A stretch of 64,000 nt of DNA from Streptacidiphilus jiangxiensis (GCF_900109465.1 NZ_FOAZ01000002.1:186001-250000), one strand, 5' to 3'; shown: positions 1 through 8,247, counted from the stretch's first letter. Notes: generated by a model not told the origin, from the sequence alone. Program-made: numbers and translations.

Positions 1-1817
1 GTGGCGGCGGTCCCGGTGTTGGTGACGGTGACGTTGGCGTTGAAGCCGCTGCCCCAGTCGCTGCTGATCGTGTAGGCGGCGGTGCAGCCGCTGCTTCCGC
101 CGCCCGTTCCGCCGCCCGTTCCGCCGCCGGTGCCGCCGCCGCTGGAGGCGGCCGTGGTGGCGGTGACGGCGGCGGAGGCCGCCGAGACGTTGCCCGCCGC
201 GTCCTGGGCGGTGACGGTGTAGCTGTAGCCGGTCGAGGCGGTCAGGCCGGTGTCGGTGTACGTGGTGCCGCTGGTCACCGTGGCGACCTTGGTGCCACCC
301 CGGTAGACGTTGTAGGCGGTGACGCCGACGTTGTCGGTGGAGGCGGTCCAGGACAGCGAGACGCTGCTGGAGGTGGTGCCGGTGACGGTGAGGCCGGTCG
401 GCACGCTCGGCGGGGTGGTGTCGCCGCCGCTGGAGGCGCCGAGGGTCGGGTAGGCGTTGCCGACCAGCTGCTGGAACTGCGCGGCGAACCACTGCCCGGC
501 GGGGACGTCGTAGCCGGGGATGGCGTCGGTCGGATAGGTGCCGCCGTTGCCGTCCGTCTGGGTGCCGTTGGGGTCGCAGTGCGGGTCACCGTGGGTGTGC
601 GTGGCGGTCGGGTAGTCGCCGTCCGACTCACCCGGCGGCTTGACCCAGATGAACGCGATGATCGGGTCGCTGCTGCCGTAGGGCTGGGCCTGCGGCCGCG
701 CGCCGATGCCCGCGCCGTTGACGTTGCACCAGTCACCGCGGAACGGCCGCTGGTCGACCTTGTTGGCGGCCACGTAGGCGTCGACCGTGGTCGGCGTGGA
801 GTTGAGCGCGGTGGGTCGGGCCGATCCGCCCCAGCCGTTGCGCGAGGTGTCGACGATCATGCCGACGCTGCTGGGGAAGCCCTGGGCGACCAGCGCGGCG
901 TGCATGTCCTCGTCGTAGTGGTGCTCGTCGAACTCGGGGTTGTACTGGTAGAACTTGGCCGAGTCGAGCGGGTTGCCGCCCACCTGGAGCGTGGAGTTGG
1001 GCAGGAAGGGCTCGTCCAGCGGGGTGGTGTTGGCGGTGTCGCTGACGAACCCGTCGACACTGGCGAAGCCGGCCGTCGTGGCCTTGGCGACCTTGGCGAA
1101 CTCCTGCGCGGCCGGGCTCATGTTGCTCGACCAGCCGAGCCAGCCCGAGTGGCCGATGTCCAGGTAGTCGTAGACGTTCGGGATGGCGTGCAGCTTGTTC
1201 AGCGTGTACTCGACGCCGGTCTCGTAGTAGGGCGTGGCCGTCTGGCAGGCGGCCTTGCTCTGGTTGGTGACGGCGTTCGGCAACGAGTCCGGCTCGATGA
1301 TCGCGGCGATGCGGATGTTGGCATACTTGCTGTTGCCGAGGATCGCGGTGATCGGGTCGATGTACTGCGACTCGTACTCGGTGAGCCCGGCGGCGGTGGC
1401 CGGGATCTCGCCGTTGGAGGCGAGCGCGGCGCAGTCGCGGCCCGGCAGGTCGTAGATGACGACCTCGAAGAGATTGTCCCCGGCGGCCACGGCGTCGTCC
1501 AGTTGGGCCTGGAGGCCGAGGTGGGTGCTGTCGCCGGCGATGGCGCCGATGTGGTCCATCCAGATCGCGGTCTGGTAGCCGGCGACCTTGCCCTCGGCCG
1601 CGCCCAGGGTCCCGCCGTCGGCGGTGGACTGGGTGGTGACCTCCTTGACGTAGTCCGGGTTGAGGTACGGGGTGGCCCCGACGAAGGGGTTGGCCACATG
1701 GGTGACGGCGGCATGGGCGGCCGGCGCGGTCGCGAGCGGGACGACGAGCCAGGCCATGCCGAGCGTCGCGGCCACGGCCGCGATCCGGCGGCGTCTGCGC
1801 AGGGGTGGATGCGCCAC
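1..1817 (-). CDS. Secreted GH6 cellobiohydrolase with Fn3 and CBM2 (3' end outside window)
   Basis: Extracellular glycoside hydrolase family 6 enzyme that cleaves beta-1,4-glucan, probably releasing cellobiose. The GTG start at 1817 has AGAAAGG upstream and is followed by an Arg-rich signal peptide ending near AHA. The catalytic domain spans roughly residues 40-460. It contains both GH6 signatures, DLPGRDC and IIEPDSLPN, the latter with the acidic residue of the active site. The long catalytic domain fits exo-acting Cel6B-type enzymes better than short endoglucanases. An Fn3 domain follows (about 467-550, beginning TPPSVPTGLTV), then a Gly/Ser linker and the start of a CBM2 (SSDWGSGFNANVTVTN), which the window edge cuts. 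The gene is divergent from a GH5 cellulase and shares a CebR-type operator region with it. Family assignment is firm; exo mode is inferred from length. Confidence 0.93.
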   Translation of the reverse strand, partial: MAHPPLRRRRRIAAVAATLGMAWLVVPLATAPAAHAAVTHVANPFVGATPYLNPDYVKEVTTQSTADGGTLGAAEGKVAGYQTAIWMDHIGAIAGDSTHLGLQAQLDDAVAAGDNLFEVVIYDLPGRDCAALASNGEIPATAAGLTEYESQYIDPITAILGNSKYANIRIAAIIEPDSLPNAVTNQSKAACQTATPYYETGVEYTLNKLHAIPNVYDYLDIGHSGWLGWSSNMSPAAQEFAKVAKATTAGFASVDGFVSDTANTTPLDEPFLPNSTLQVGGNPLDSAKFYQYNPEFDEHHYDEDMHAALVAQGFPSSVGMIVDTSRNGWGGSARPTALNSTPTTVDAYVAANKVDQRPFRGDWCNVNGAGIGARPQAQPYGSSDPIIAFIWVKPPGESDGDYPTATHTHGDPHCDPNGTQTDGNGGTYPTDAIPGYDVPAGQWFAAQFQQLVGNAYPTLGASSGGDTTPPSVPTGLTVTGTTSSSVSLSWTASTDNVGVTAYNVYRGGTKVATVTSGTTYTDTGLTASTGYSYTVTAQDAAGNVSAASAAVTATTAASSGGGTGGGTGGGTGGGSSGCTAAYTISSDWGSGFNANVTVTNTGTAA

Positions 1818-1836
1818 GGTGGATGCCTTTCTCTGC

Positions 1837-1850
1837 TGGGAGCGGTTCCA
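1837..1850. promoter_or_regulatory. Degenerate CebR-type box in GH6 leader
   Basis: TGGGAGCGGTTCCA differs at two positions from the CebR consensus TGGGAGCGCTCCCA. It lies about 20 bp upstream of the GH6 GTG and 78 bp (centre to centre) from the perfect box, so it may be a second repressor site or a roadblock site. Inferred from sequence only. Confidence 0.5.
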
Positions 1851-1914
1851 TCTGGGGGAGTTGGTGTGTGCACGCCTACGGCGGGCAGGCGAGGAAGTGA
1901 GCAGGGACAGCACT

Positions 1915-1928
1915 TGGGAGCGCTCCCA
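1915..1928. promoter_or_regulatory. CebR-type operator between divergent cellulases
   Basis: TGGGAGCGCTCCCA is a perfect 14-bp palindrome identical to the established CebR consensus, which is bound by the LacI-family cellobiose/cellotriose-responsive repressor of cellulase genes in streptomycetes. It lies 98 bp upstream of the GH6 start and 164 bp upstream of the GH5 start, so it could control both. No cebR homologue is recognisable in the window; the LacI gene at 24125 has a different operator. Confidence 0.85.
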
Positions 1929-2091
1929 ATCGTTGGCAGCGACTGACACCCCGTCAAGAGTCTTGTCGGTGTTCAGGAAACTTCCATGCCGAGTGGCGCA
2001 CGGGGCTGTCACCGCGGCCTCCACTCCGCTACGGTGACGGCCGGGCAGCGCAGGGAGCACACCGAACCCGTCGTCAAGGAGTGTGCCTGCC

Positions 2092-3624
2092 ATGCGTCCC
2101 CGTGCCCGATTCGCGGCCGTCGCCGCCGCGCTCGGCGGCTTCACCGCCGCCGTCGTCCCGCTCACCGCGACCGCCGCCGCACCACCGGCGGCCTGCACCG
2201 TGAGCTACGCCGTCAGCAACGACTGGGGCAGCGGCTTCACCGCCGCGATCACCATCACGGACACCGGCAGCGCGCCGCTGTCCTCGTGGACCCTCGGCTA
2301 CGGCTACTCCGGCAACCAGACGCTCCAGTCCGGCTGGAACGGCACCTGGAGCCAGTCCGGCAACGCCGTGACCGTCACCGCCCCCAGCTGGGCCGCGACG
2401 ATCGCCGCCGGCGCCTCGTACACGACGGACGCCAACTTCGGCTACTCGGGCACCAACACCGCACCGACGGCGTTCACCGTCAACGGCCTGGCGTGTGGGA
2501 GTGGCGGCGCCGTCGGTTCGCCGTCACCGAGTGCCAGCCCCAGCTCGAGCCCTGGCAGCAGTTCCAGCAGCAGCCCGAGCCCGAGCCCCACCTCGACCGG
2601 AACACCCGGCGGCCCCGCACCGGCGCTGCACGTCTCCGGCAACCACCTCGTCGACGCGAGCGGACGGGTCGTCACCCTGCACGGGGTCGACCGCTCCGGG
2701 CCGGAGTTCGCCTGTGTCCAGGGCACCGGCATCTTCGACGGGCCCGTCGACCAGACCTCCGTCAGCGCGATGACCTCCTGGAAGATCAACGCCGTGCGGG
2801 TGCCGCTCAACGAGGACTGCTGGCTCGGCACCAACGGCGTCGCCGCCGCCTACGCGGGCGCCAACTACATCGCCGCCATCAAGGCCTACGTGGCGCTGCT
2901 GGAGCAGAACGGCCTGGACGTCGTCCTCGACCTGCACTGGACGGACGGCGTCTACACCGGCAACTCCTCCGGCTGCTCCGGCGCCACCGCCGTGTGCCAG
3001 AAGCCGATGCCGGACGCCGCCGGGGCGGTGCCGTTCTGGACCTCGGTGGCGCAGACCTTCAAGGGCGACGACGCGGTGGTCTTCGACCTGTTCAACGAGC
3101 CCTACCCGGAGCGCGCGACGGGCAGCGAGAGCAGCGGCTGGAACTGCTGGCTGAACGGCGGCTCCTGCCCCGGCATCGGCTACTCCGTGGCCGGGATGCA
3201 GGCGATGGACAACGCGGTGCGCAGCACCGGCGCCACCAACGTGGTGATGGCGGGCGGTCTCGCCTACGCCAACGACCTCACCCAGTGGCTGACCTACGAG
3301 CCCTACGACCCGACCGGGAACATCGTCGCCTCGTGGCACTCGTACAACTTCAACACCTGCAGCAACAGCTCCTGCTGGAGCTCGCAGATCGCGCCGGTGG
3401 CGGCCAAGGTGCCGCTGGTCACCGGCGAGTTGGGTGAGAACGACTGCGCGCACGGCTACCTGGACTCGCTGCTGCCCTACCTGGACAGCATCGGCGTCTC
3501 CTACCTCGCCTGGACCTGGAACACCTGGCCCTGCGGCAGCGGCCCGGCGTTGATCAGCTCCTACGACGGCACCCCGACCGGTTTCGGCGCCGGCTACAAG
3601 GCGCACCTGGCGTCGCTCGGCTGA
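2092..3624 (+). CDS. Secreted GH5 endoglucanase with N-terminal CBM2
   Basis: Extracellular cellulase of 510 residues. AAGGAG lies 10 bp before the ATG at 2092; the in-frame GTG at 2083 would be one base from that site and is rejected. Order: signal peptide (about 1-30), CBM2 (about 33-140, CTVSYAVSNDWGSGF onward with conserved Trp residues), Pro/Ser linker (about 145-175), then a GH5 domain to the end. The acid/base Glu336 is in FNEPYPE and the nucleophile Glu446 in TGELGEN; WHSYNF lies between. It is divergent from the GH6 gene and probably co-induced during cellulose use. Endo activity is the usual one for this architecture but is not proved by sequence. Confidence 0.93.
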   Translation: MRPRARFAAVAAALGGFTAAVVPLTATAAAPPAACTVSYAVSNDWGSGFTAAITITDTGSAPLSSWTLGYGYSGNQTLQSGWNGTWSQSGNAVTVTAPSWAATIAAGASYTTDANFGYSGTNTAPTAFTVNGLACGSGGAVGSPSPSASPSSSPGSSSSSSPSPSPTSTGTPGGPAPALHVSGNHLVDASGRVVTLHGVDRSGPEFACVQGTGIFDGPVDQTSVSAMTSWKINAVRVPLNEDCWLGTNGVAAAYAGANYIAAIKAYVALLEQNGLDVVLDLHWTDGVYTGNSSGCSGATAVCQKPMPDAAGAVPFWTSVAQTFKGDDAVVFDLFNEPYPERATGSESSGWNCWLNGGSCPGIGYSVAGMQAMDNAVRSTGATNVVMAGGLAYANDLTQWLTYEPYDPTGNIVASWHSYNFNTCSNSSCWSSQIAPVAAKVPLVTGELGENDCAHGYLDSLLPYLDSIGVSYLAWTWNTWPCGSGPALISSYDGTPTGFGAGYKAHLASLG

Positions 3625-3660
3625 GCGGCGAGGAACCGACGCCGACAGCAGGTCTGCAGG

Positions 3661-4584
3661 TCAACGGGAACCGTTCAGGAAGTCGGCGCTCGGGACGAAG
3701 AAGAGGCCGCCGCTGACGGCCGTGGAGAAGTCGAGGATGCGGTCGGTGGTGCCGGGCGGGTCGCCCAGGAACATGTTCCGCAGCATCCGTTCGGTGATCG
3801 CCGGCGTTCGGGCGTAGCCGATGAAGAGGGTGCCGTAGGAGCGGCTGCCGACCGCACCGAAGGGCATGTTCTGGCGCAGGATCTGCAGCTGACGCCCGTC
3901 CTCGTCCGCGAGCGAGTTGAGCGCGACGTGCGCGTCGGCGGGCTTGTCCTTGTCGGGGAACTCGACGTTGGCGAGCTTGGTCCGGCCGATCGCCCGCTCC
4001 TGTTCCCCGGTGGGCAGCTCCTCCCAGGCGGCCAGGTCGTGCAGGTACTTCTGCACGACGACGTAGCTGCCGCCGCGGAACGCCGGATCCTCGTCATCGA
4101 TGTGAACGGCCGTCATGGCCGCGGCGCCCTGCGGGTTCTCGCTGCCGTCGACGAAGCCGAGCAGGTCGCGCTCGTCGAAGTAGGTGAATCCGTGCACCTC
4201 CTCGACGACCGTGACCGCCTCGCCCAGCCGGTCGGTGATCAGGCGGGCGGTCTCGAAGCAGAGGTCCGCCCGCTTCGCGCGGATGTGGAGGAGCAGGTCG
4301 CCGGGCGTCGCCGGGGCGCGGTGGACGCGGCCGTCCAGCGCCTGGAACGGGTGCAGTTCACGCGGGCGCGGGCCGTCGAAGAGACGGTCCCAGGCGTCGG
4401 AGCCGATCCCGGCGACGCAGGCGAGCCCGCCGTCCGGGACGCGGAACCCGACCGAGCGCACCACTCCCGCCAGGTCCGCCAGCAGGTCGCGGACGGCCTG
4501 CTCGCCGCCGACATCGACGGTCGCGACGAGGAGGACGGCAGCACGCGCGCCGGTCGGTGCGACGATGCTCTGCGGGGTGGCCAT
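3661..4584 (-). CDS. DyP-type haem peroxidase
   Basis: Cytosolic dye-decolorising-type peroxidase of 307 residues, a haem enzyme that uses H2O2. The GXXDG signature appears as GFVDGSENP near residue 140, and the C-terminal half holds the distal-side Arg segment NMPFGAVGSRSYGT. There is no signal peptide, unlike Tat-exported EfeB-type members, and no adjacent encapsulin gene. The ATG at 4584 follows TAGGAG by about six bases; an upstream extension to 4656 is possible but lacks a ribosome site. It is convergent with the GH5 gene, with no clear terminator in the 36-bp gap. Physiological substrate unknown. Confidence 0.9.
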   Translation of the reverse strand: MATPQSIVAPTGARAAVLLVATVDVGGEQAVRDLLADLAGVVRSVGFRVPDGGLACVAGIGSDAWDRLFDGPRPRELHPFQALDGRVHRAPATPGDLLLHIRAKRADLCFETARLITDRLGEAVTVVEEVHGFTYFDERDLLGFVDGSENPQGAAAMTAVHIDDEDPAFRGGSYVVVQKYLHDLAAWEELPTGEQERAIGRTKLANVEFPDKDKPADAHVALNSLADEDGRQLQILRQNMPFGAVGSRSYGTLFIGYARTPAITERMLRNMFLGDPPGTTDRILDFSTAVSGGLFFVPSADFLNGSR

Positions 4585-4650
4585 GGCGCTCCTAGACTGG
4601 TGTGGCTCGACTTCGTCGTCGCCCGGGATCCGGAAAGGGAGGCGGTCGGG

Positions 4651-4869
4651 ATGCAACCTGCCAAGGGCAACCGGCTGATGGGACAGAACTCCGAGGTGTC
4701 GGCGGAGGCGGACGGCGCGGCGCCGCCCTACCGGGTGACGCTCCCGGACGGCCGCGACGCGGACGTCGGACCCGGGGCGACGGTGCGGATCAGGCCGGGC
4801 TCCCGCTCCGGCGGCCGATCGGTTCGGCCGCGCGTGGAGACGATCCGCCCGGACGCGACGTACCTGTGA
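4651..4869 (+). CDS. Small hypothetical protein
   Basis: Predicted 72-residue protein with AAAGGGA ten bases before the ATG. No family recognised. The middle part (PYRVTLPDGRDADVGPGATVRI) looks like a short beta-rich segment and the C-terminus is basic. It is divergent from the DyP gene, 66 bp apart. GC-rich third positions and the ribosome site support coding; nothing supports a function. Confidence 0.5.
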   Translation: MQPAKGNRLMGQNSEVSAEADGAAPPYRVTLPDGRDADVGPGATVRIRPGSRSGGRSVRPRVETIRPDATYL

Positions 4870-4942
4870 GCCGACGTCCCTGCGAACCGACGCGCCCGTG
4901 AGCCGACGCCCGCGTGAGCCGACGCCGCGTGAGCCGCTGAGC
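4866..4942. repeat. Short degenerate tandem repeat
   Basis: About five imperfect copies of a 14-16-bp unit related to GTGAGCCGACGCCC, running from the stop codon of the small gene at 4651 toward the 3' end of the transporter gene. Seen directly. No strong hairpin results; replication slippage in an intergenic spacer is the simplest reading. Confidence 0.6.
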
Positions 4943-4962
4943 GCCGACCCGCGACCGACCGG

Positions 4963-5154
4963 TCACTCCTTCTTGGCGTGCTCCAGCTCGCAGTCGGAGC
5001 CGGGGTAGACCTCGGCCTGGTGGCCGTCGTCGAACTCGACCAGGTACGGCGGGTCCCCGTCGGGTCCGAGGACCTTCAGGACCCGTCCGTAGCGGTCCGG
5101 GGTGCCCACGTGGTGACCGAGGAACCGCAAGCGATCTCCTGTGTTCGCCTTCAT
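4963..5154 (-). other. DUF1918 domain with possible internal start
   Basis: A 63-codon segment equal to a whole DUF1918 protein, in frame with and continuous from the transporter. The ATG at 5154 has GGAGGG two bases upstream, close but usable. Recorded separately because free DUF1918 proteins are the norm in actinobacteria and this one may be made both fused and free. Confidence 0.5.
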
Positions 5155-6027
5155 GCCCTCCAGCTCAGCACCACCCCTGGGGCCCGGCAACCGGGGCGCG
5201 CCGCGGCGCAGCTGGGCCGTCAGCAGGGCGCCCAGCACGATCAGCGCGCCCAGCCCCTGGACGGGGGTGAGTCGCTGGCCGAGCGCGAGCCAGCCCAGGG
5301 CGGTGGCGACGACGGGGCTCAGCAGTCCGAGGAAGGTGACGGAGGTCGGGGTGAGCGCGCGCAGGCCGCGGAACCAGAGCGCGTAGGCGAGCGCGGCCCC
5401 GACCAGGCCGAGGTAGGCGTAGCCGAGCAGGTTGGCCGCGGTCAGGTGCGCGGGCGGGGCACCCTCGACCAGCAGGGCCACCGGGAGGAGCACCAGCCCG
5501 CCCGCGGTGAGCTGCCAGCCGGCGGTGGCCAGCAGGGGCGCGTCGGAGGTCCAGCGCTTGGCCAGGACGACGCCGGTGGCCATCACCACCGCCCCGCCGA
5601 GGGCCGCGGCCACGCCGAGCCCGTCCAGGCGGGCACCGGCCCGGAGCACCAGCAGGCTGACCCCGCCCACGCCCGCGATCCCGGCGAGCAACGTCCGCGG
5701 GGAGAGCCGCTCGCCGAGCAGGGCGGTCGAGAGTCCGGCCGCCAGCAGCGGCTGGACCGCGCCGACGGTGGCGGCGACCCCTCCGGGCAGGCGGTAGGCG
5801 GCGACGAAGAGCAGCGCGAAGAACGCCCCGATGTTGAGCGTCCCCAGTACGAGCGAGCGCCACCACCAACTGCCCTGCGGCAGGCGCCGGGTCAGTGCGA
5901 CCAGCAGCAGCCCGGCGGGCACGGCCCGGAGCACGCCGGCCAGCAGCGGTCGCCCCGGCGGCAGCAACTGGGTGGTGACGAGGTAGGTCGACCCCCAGAT
6001 GGCGGGGGCGAGCGCGGTGAGCAGCAC
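4963..6027 (-). CDS. EamA/DMT-family transporter fused to DUF1918
   Basis: Inner-membrane exporter-like protein of about ten transmembrane helices arranged as two EamA halves, beginning LLTALAPAIWGSTYLV. The reading frame passes without a stop into a complete DUF1918 domain (MKANTGDRLRFLGHHVG through EVYPGSDCELEH). DUF1918 proteins are normally free-standing at about 60 residues. An ATG at 5154 preceded by GGAGGG could start the domain separately, so both a fusion and an internally initiated second protein are possible. The GTG at 6027 was chosen because the upstream extension (ATG at 6069 or 6111) runs through three operator repeats and uses TTA, AGA and ATT codons unlike the rest of the gene. 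It is divergent from a MarR gene, its likely regulator. Confidence 0.82.
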   Translation of the reverse strand: MLLTALAPAIWGSTYLVTTQLLPPGRPLLAGVLRAVPAGLLLVALTRRLPQGSWWWRSLVLGTLNIGAFFALLFVAAYRLPGGVAATVGAVQPLLAAGLSTALLGERLSPRTLLAGIAGVGGVSLLVLRAGARLDGLGVAAALGGAVVMATGVVLAKRWTSDAPLLATAGWQLTAGGLVLLPVALLVEGAPPAHLTAANLLGYAYLGLVGAALAYALWFRGLRALTPTSVTFLGLLSPVVATALGWLALGQRLTPVQGLGALIVLGALLTAQLRRGAPRLPGPRGGAELEGMKANTGDRLRFLGHHVGTPDRYGRVLKVLGPDGDPPYLVEFDDGHQAEVYPGSDCELEHAKKE

Positions 6028-6043
6028 GATGCCGAAGCGATTT

Positions 6044-6096
6044 CTTAGCACTAAGGCAATATATCTCATCGCTAAGACATCTGCCTCAGCGCTAAG
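6044..6096. promoter_or_regulatory. Triple MarR-type operator
   Basis: Three 12-bp copies of CTYAKCRCTAAG occur at 6044-6055 (CTTAGCACTAAG), 6065-6076 (CTCATCGCTAAG) and 6085-6096 (CTCAGCGCTAAG), spaced 21 and 20 bp, i.e. on one helical face. The region is AT-rich against its surroundings and sits between the divergent EamA and MarR genes. It is the likely binding array of that MarR protein and contains both promoters. Confidence 0.72.
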
Positions 6097-6127
6097 GCAT
6101 CTGTTCGCCATCACCTACCCTGGTCGC

Positions 6128-6625
6128 GTGGCAGATCATGTGGACCGCGTGGTGCAGCAGTGGGCGGCCGAGCGCCCCGACCTGGACATCTCCCCGATGG
6201 AGGTGATCGGTCGGCTCAAGCGGCTGAGCCGCCTCGTCGAGGCCGAACTCAAGCGGACCTTCGCCGCGCACGACCTCGACGCCGCCTCCTTCGACGTCCT
6301 CGCCACGCTCAAGCGCAGCGGCCCGCCCTATCGCCTCACCCCCACCGCCCTGATGCAGTCCGCGATGGTCACCTCCGGCGCGATCACCCAGCGCCTGGAC
6401 CGGCTGGAGGCACGCGGCCTGGTCACCCGCACCCTGAGCGACGCGGACGGCCGCAGCCGCGACGTCGCGCTCACCCCCGAGGGCCACGCCCTCATCGACC
6501 GCGCCCTGCCCGACCACCTCGCCACCGAGCAGCGCGTCCTGTCCGGCCTCGACGCACCCCGCACCGAGGCCCTCGTCGACACCCTGCGCACGTTGCTCAC
6601 CTCGCTGGGCGACGACCTGGGGTGA
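6128..6625 (+). CDS. MarR-family transcriptional regulator
   Basis: 165-residue winged-helix repressor. The helix-turn-helix region is about residues 65-110, with the wing at SDADGRSRDVAL, typical of MarR. The C-terminal helices form the dimer interface. The GTG at 6128 has no good ribosome site, so the transcript may be leaderless. It is divergent from the EamA transporter with three operator copies just upstream, implying autorepression and control of the exporter in response to a small-molecule ligand. Ligand unknown. Confidence 0.9.
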   Translation: MADHVDRVVQQWAAERPDLDISPMEVIGRLKRLSRLVEAELKRTFAAHDLDAASFDVLATLKRSGPPYRLTPTALMQSAMVTSGAITQRLDRLEARGLVTRTLSDADGRSRDVALTPEGHALIDRALPDHLATEQRVLSGLDAPRTEALVDTLRTLLTSLGDDLG

Positions 6626-6689
6626 CGCCGACCGGCACGGCCCAGGGCCTCATGATGCGCGCGCCGCCCGGGCGCGCGATCGTGGAGGG

Positions 6690-6959
6690 GTGGGCATCAT
6701 CGTGCTGATCGAGCCGCAGGCCGGCCACCGGCCGGACCTGGACGGGAAGACCTGGGTCGTCGGCGGCCTCCGCGCCGTCCACGCGGCGCCGACCGATCCG
6801 CAGACTCCGGACGACCCGGCCGACCGCACCCTCTGCGGCCAGGACACGGCCGCCCTGGAGAAGCACAGCTACCACCCCGACTCCCCCGGCGCCCACTGGT
6901 ACCCCGCCAACCTGACCCCGTGGGTCTGCGCCACCTGCGACGCCGCCCTGCGCGCATGA
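6690..6959 (+). CDS. Small Cys/His-containing hypothetical protein
   Basis: 89 residues, start GTG at 6690 just after GGAGGG; a GTG at 6702 is an alternative with better spacing. It holds TLCGQ and a C-terminal VCATCDAAL, plus His residues between, so it might bind one metal ion. No family recognised. It follows the MarR gene on the same strand after 64 bp and could share its transcript. Confidence 0.6.
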   Translation: MGIIVLIEPQAGHRPDLDGKTWVVGGLRAVHAAPTDPQTPDDPADRTLCGQDTAALEKHSYHPDSPGAHWYPANLTPWVCATCDAALRA

Positions 6960-7096
6960 CCGGCGAGTCGCCATGGCTGCAAACGAGGGATTCCGGCGGG
7001 CGCACCGCGTCGGATGGCCGACCGCGGACGGTTTGTCGTCTTTCCTGAAGATACGCGCCGGCGTCGGGCCTGGGCGTGATGCCTCAGGAGGACGGC

Positions 7097-7567
7097 GTGC
7101 TACGCACTCTGACGTCGAAGAAGATCTGGACCCTCGCCGCGTTGACGGCGACCGTGCTCACCGCCGCGACCTCCGCCGTCTCGGCGGCACCCGCGCCGCA
7201 GTGGAAGCCACCCGCGCAGGTGCTCCACCTCGACTTCTCCGGCGATCCCCAGTCCTTCGGCGGTGTCGGCATCGTCAGGTCCGGCAGGCCTTCCGTGCAG
7301 GTGGGCATGGTCTACGACCTGTGCAACAAGGACTCGATCTCGCTGCGCACCGACCTGATCTTCTGCGCCGGGGTCATCCGCCTGATCCACGGCAACAAGG
7401 GCACCATCGCCTTCGAGGCCGCCGCCCCGCGCCCCGGCCTCGCGGCCAAGTACCCGATCCACTTCGACGGCGCCGTCACCGGCGGGACCGGCTACTACAA
7501 GAAGCTCTCCGGCCAGGTGAACTTCACCCAGACCGGCCCCTCGACCTACGACGTCACGTTCTCCTGA
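7097..7567 (+). CDS. Secreted protein, possible allene-oxide-cyclase/dirigent-like barrel
   Basis: 156-residue exported protein. CAGGAGGA lies five bases before the GTG at 7097, which beats the ATG at 7079. The signal peptide runs to about SAVSAAPA. The mature part is beta-rich; its C-terminal pattern (VTGGTGYYKKLSG then a Y-D-V-T-F end) resembles the G-T-G-x-Y strand pattern of allene oxide cyclase/dirigent-like barrels. Two Cys residues (YDLCNK, IFCAGV) could form a disulfide. The fold suggestion is an inference from pattern only; function unknown. Confidence 0.72.
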   Translation: MLRTLTSKKIWTLAALTATVLTAATSAVSAAPAPQWKPPAQVLHLDFSGDPQSFGGVGIVRSGRPSVQVGMVYDLCNKDSISLRTDLIFCAGVIRLIHGNKGTIAFEAAAPRPGLAAKYPIHFDGAVTGGTGYYKKLSGQVNFTQTGPSTYDVTFS

Positions 7568-7569
7568 GT

Positions 7570-7610
7570 CTCTGAGCCCCGAGCCTCTGAGCCTCGAGCC
7601 TCTGAGCCCC
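7570..7610. repeat. 15-bp tandem repeat, 2.7 copies
   Basis: CTCTGAGCCCCGAGC is followed by CTCTGAGCCTCGAGC and a partial third copy, directly after the stop codon of the secreted-protein gene. Noncoding in any supported frame. Confidence 0.75.
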
Positions 7611-7620
7611 GCCGAGCCCC

Positions 7621-7656
7621 TCGGCGTCGGGCGGCAGCGTCGCCGCCCGGCGCCGA
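7621..7656. terminator. Bidirectional hairpin terminator
   Basis: A 15-bp stem with one G-U pair (arms 7621-7635 and 7642-7656) and a 6-nt loop lies between the convergent genes ending at 7567 and 7701. No U tract, as usual in high-GC actinomycetes. Confidence 0.65.
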
Positions 7657-7700
7657 GGCCGTGCCGGGCCACGGCACGCGCCGGCGTCACACGTCACGTG

Positions 7701-8054
7701 TCACGCGTCGCGCTCCCAGATCGGCCGCACCTCGATCGAACCGGTCCGGGCCCCGGGAATCCGCGAGGCGACCTCCACCGCCTCGTCCAGGCCCCCGCAG
7801 TCGACCAGGTAGAACCCGCCGAGCTGCTCCTTCGTCTCGGCGAAGGGACCGTCGGCCACCAGCACCTCCCCGTCGCGCACCCGCACGGTCCGCGCCTCCG
7901 CGCTCGGCCGCACGCGCTCCCCGCCGCGCAGGACGCCCCGCTGTCCCATCTCCTCCCCGAACGCGCCGTACTCCGCCAGCACGGCCGCCCCCTCCTCCGG
8001 GCTGAGCGCGCCCATGGCGCTCTCGTCACTGCCGATCAGCAACAGGTACCTCAT
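7701..8054 (-). CDS. YCII/DGPF-domain protein
   Basis: 117-residue YCII-related protein of the DGPF type: MRYLLLIG at the N-terminus and VADGPFAETKEQLGGFYLVDC in the centre are the family marks. Such proteins are dimeric ferredoxin-like folds, often near ECF sigma genes; none is here. GAGGAGG lies six bases before the ATG at 8054. Biochemical role in this family is poorly defined. Confidence 0.9.
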   Translation of the reverse strand: MRYLLLIGSDESAMGALSPEEGAAVLAEYGAFGEEMGQRGVLRGGERVRPSAEARTVRVRDGEVLVADGPFAETKEQLGGFYLVDCGGLDEAVEVASRIPGARTGSIEVRPIWERDA

Positions 8055-8247
8055 CACGACCTCCTCGTTCCGTTCGTCCGTCACCCTCTGGACGAACGGC
8101 GGGAGCGCCGCAGGACACCTCGAATTTTCAGTTGTGCCGGGCGGACGAGGGCTGCCAGGATCCGCCGCATGACACAGAGAATCGAGTCCACCCCCGCCCG
8201 ATGAGCACCACGGACGAGCGCGGGACGCTCGACCCCGACTGCTCGAC

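Noticed and set aside
6028..6114. N-terminal extension of the EamA gene
   Set aside because: It would run through three operator repeats and use TTA, AGA and ATT codons foreign to the gene, so I place the start at 6027. TTA codons here are therefore not evidence of bldA control.
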